Below, in pieces: positions 63,228 through 64,000 of a DNA stretch of 64,000 nucleotides (position 1 is the first letter of the stretch; each line of letters begins with the position of its first letter). Location: assembly GCA_016709335.1 (NCBI GenBank), contig JADJNC010000011.1, forward strand, positions 124,001 through 188,000, read 5' to 3'. This DNA is from Candidatus Propionivibrio dominans (GTDB lineage: Bacteria > Pseudomonadota > Gammaproteobacteria > Burkholderiales > Rhodocyclaceae). The position numbers and the translations under genes were made by a program. The notes beneath the pieces are model-generated. The model saw nothing but the letters and a program-made list of their open reading frames with translations, did not search any database and was not told the origin of the DNA.

Positions 63228-63725
63228 TTGTTTACTCGCCTTACCACCCGCCGTGTTTTTGCCTTGCTGGCCACTGTTTCGCTTGGTCTGGTGGCGGCAG
63301 GCCTGGTGCTCGGTGAACTGGCCAAACTGCACCCTTGCCATTTGTGCAATTTTCAACGTCTTCTGTACATTGTGCTGGCCTTTTTTGCGCTGTGCGGTGT
63401 GTTGTTGCCAGGGTGGCGCAGACTATGGTGTGTGCTTGTCGGCCTGACGGCGATCGGTGGTGCGATATCTGCCGTTCAGCAAAGCTGGATGCAATACGTG
63501 CCGCAGCAGGCGATCGAATGCGGCTTCGGCGATCCGACCCTGGTCGAGCGGATTGTTGACTGGCTCGGAGCGCAGTGGCCGGCGATGTTCATGGTCACCG
63601 GTTTCTGCACCAGCAAGGAGTGGATATTCCTCGGTCTCTCGCTGGCCAACTGGTCGGTGCTCTGCTTCCTCGCTTTGCTGGGTGTCGCCGTGTGGCTGGG
63701 ATGCAGGCGCGAGACCGTGCGCTGA
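63228..63725 (+). CDS. dsbB: Disulfide bond formation protein B
   Basis: A 165-residue four-helix membrane protein that reoxidises DsbA and passes electrons to quinone. The first Cys pair is Cys37-Cys40 in HPCHLCNFQR. The second pair is in AIECGFGDP and GFCTSKEW, in the second periplasmic loop. The start is TTG at 63228; no ATG fits the N-terminal helix. It follows the desaturase by 45 bases on the same strand. No dsbA is present in the window. Confidence 0.9.
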   Translation: MFTRLTTRRVFALLATVSLGLVAAGLVLGELAKLHPCHLCNFQRLLYIVLAFFALCGVLLPGWRRLWCVLVGLTAIGGAISAVQQSWMQYVPQQAIECGFGDPTLVERIVDWLGAQWPAMFMVTGFCTSKEWIFLGLSLANWSVLCFLALLGVAVWLGCRRETVR

Positions 63726-63748
63726 TGTGTTGTCGTGCTGACGGTTGA

Positions 63749-64000
63749 GTGCCGGTGCACGCTGTCCAGTCGATCCTGACGGTTACCTTCCCCTTCTTTG
63801 CGCTGGTGCTGTGCGGCTATGTGGCTACCCGGCGCGCGCTGTTGCCGATAGCGGCGATTCCCGGCCTCAGCACCTTTATCCTGTTTTTTGCGTTGCCGGC
63901 CATGCTCTTCCGCTTCGGCGCAGCGACGCCGCTGGCGCAGTTGCTCGACCTGCGCCTGATCCTGCTTTACTCGGTGTGCGGCGTGCTGCTGCTGGCCCTG
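63749..64000 (+). CDS. AEC-family (auxin efflux carrier-like) transporter, 5' part
   Basis: Eighty-four codons from GTG 63749 (or 63755) to the right edge, continuing beyond the window. The reading ILTVTFPFFALVLCGYVATR, LLPIAAIPGLSTFILFFALP, AMLFRFGAATPLAQLLDLRL fits the first helices of AEC transporters. These are secondary carriers for dicarboxylates, amino acids or other anions. It is 24 bases after dsbB. The product cannot be judged further. Confidence 0.8.
   Translation, partial: MPVHAVQSILTVTFPFFALVLCGYVATRRALLPIAAIPGLSTFILFFALPAMLFRFGAATPLAQLLDLRLILLYSVCGVLLLAL

Overview
The window is a GC-rich chromosomal stretch, most likely from a betaproteobacterium of the Rhodocyclales / Candidatus Accumulibacter type. 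This rests on family content: a form II RuBisCO set, MocR next to DUF2917, a DUF1631 protein, a YcgR-like PilZ protein, an RstAB-type two-component pair and typical proteobacterial housekeeping genes. No rRNA, tRNA or CRISPR array was recognised. The taxonomic call is inference from gene families only.

Layout. 1-2 kb: mutL (cut by the left edge) divergent from a DedA protein. 2.4-3.9 kb: a frameshifted amidase. 4.3-8.4 kb, minus strand: a compact Calvin-cycle set read as cbbM (form II RuBisCO), fbp, prkB. A TIR-domain membrane protein and a CorA transporter lie upstream on the plus strand. 11.6-16 kb: iron alcohol dehydrogenase with an LsrG-like protein, a MocR regulator divergent from a DUF2917 gene, and a hemolysin III protein. 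16.2-19.3 kb: a putative periplasmic thiol-hydrolase-like protein overlapping a cardiolipin-synthase-like phospholipase D.

19.3-31.7 kb is an accessory island. It holds a truncated IS1182-type transposase, an 1823-residue protein joining a PEP-synthase/PPDK phosphohistidine domain, a low-molecular-weight tyrosine phosphatase and a PPDK ATP-grasp domain, and an ISL3-family transposase split by a decayed IS21-family element (6-bp target duplication visible). Toxin-antitoxin genes and remnants follow (BrnA-like, HigA, HicBA). Two nearly identical 103-bp palindromic-ended repeats lie at 19.34 and 30.61 kb, bracketing most of this island.

32-39 kb: an RND efflux pair with a DUF2892 gene, two tandem 3-hydroxyisobutyrate-dehydrogenase-like genes and an LEA14-like lipoprotein. 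39-46 kb: DUF3820, an ankyrin protein, then a minus-strand mtnA / class II aldolase / FAD oxidoreductase operon, a YcgR-like PilZ gene, a methionine aminotransferase and mscL. The mtnA-aldolase pair and the aminotransferase suggest 5'-methylthioadenosine salvage. 46-52 kb: a DUF1631 gene broken at a C11/G11 tract, a lipoprotein, and a frameshifted ugpB overlapping ugpQ. 52-58 kb: a double META-domain protein, an IS30 remnant, small envelope proteins, an amidohydrolase and a periplasmic binding protein. 58-64 kb: a truncated AI-2E transporter, a YihY/BrkB protein, RstAB-type regulators, a fatty acid desaturase, DsbB and the start of an AEC transporter.

Two repeat families recur. One is a compound ~150-bp element with paired ATTCCGG hairpins (four copies plus two solo hairpins); the other is a TAGGTCGGGTTA-ended element (three copies). 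Several genes carry single-base frameshifts. In the IS elements this fits decay; in amidase, DUF1631, ugpB and one small periplasmic gene it could equally be sequencing error or, for DUF1631, phase variation.
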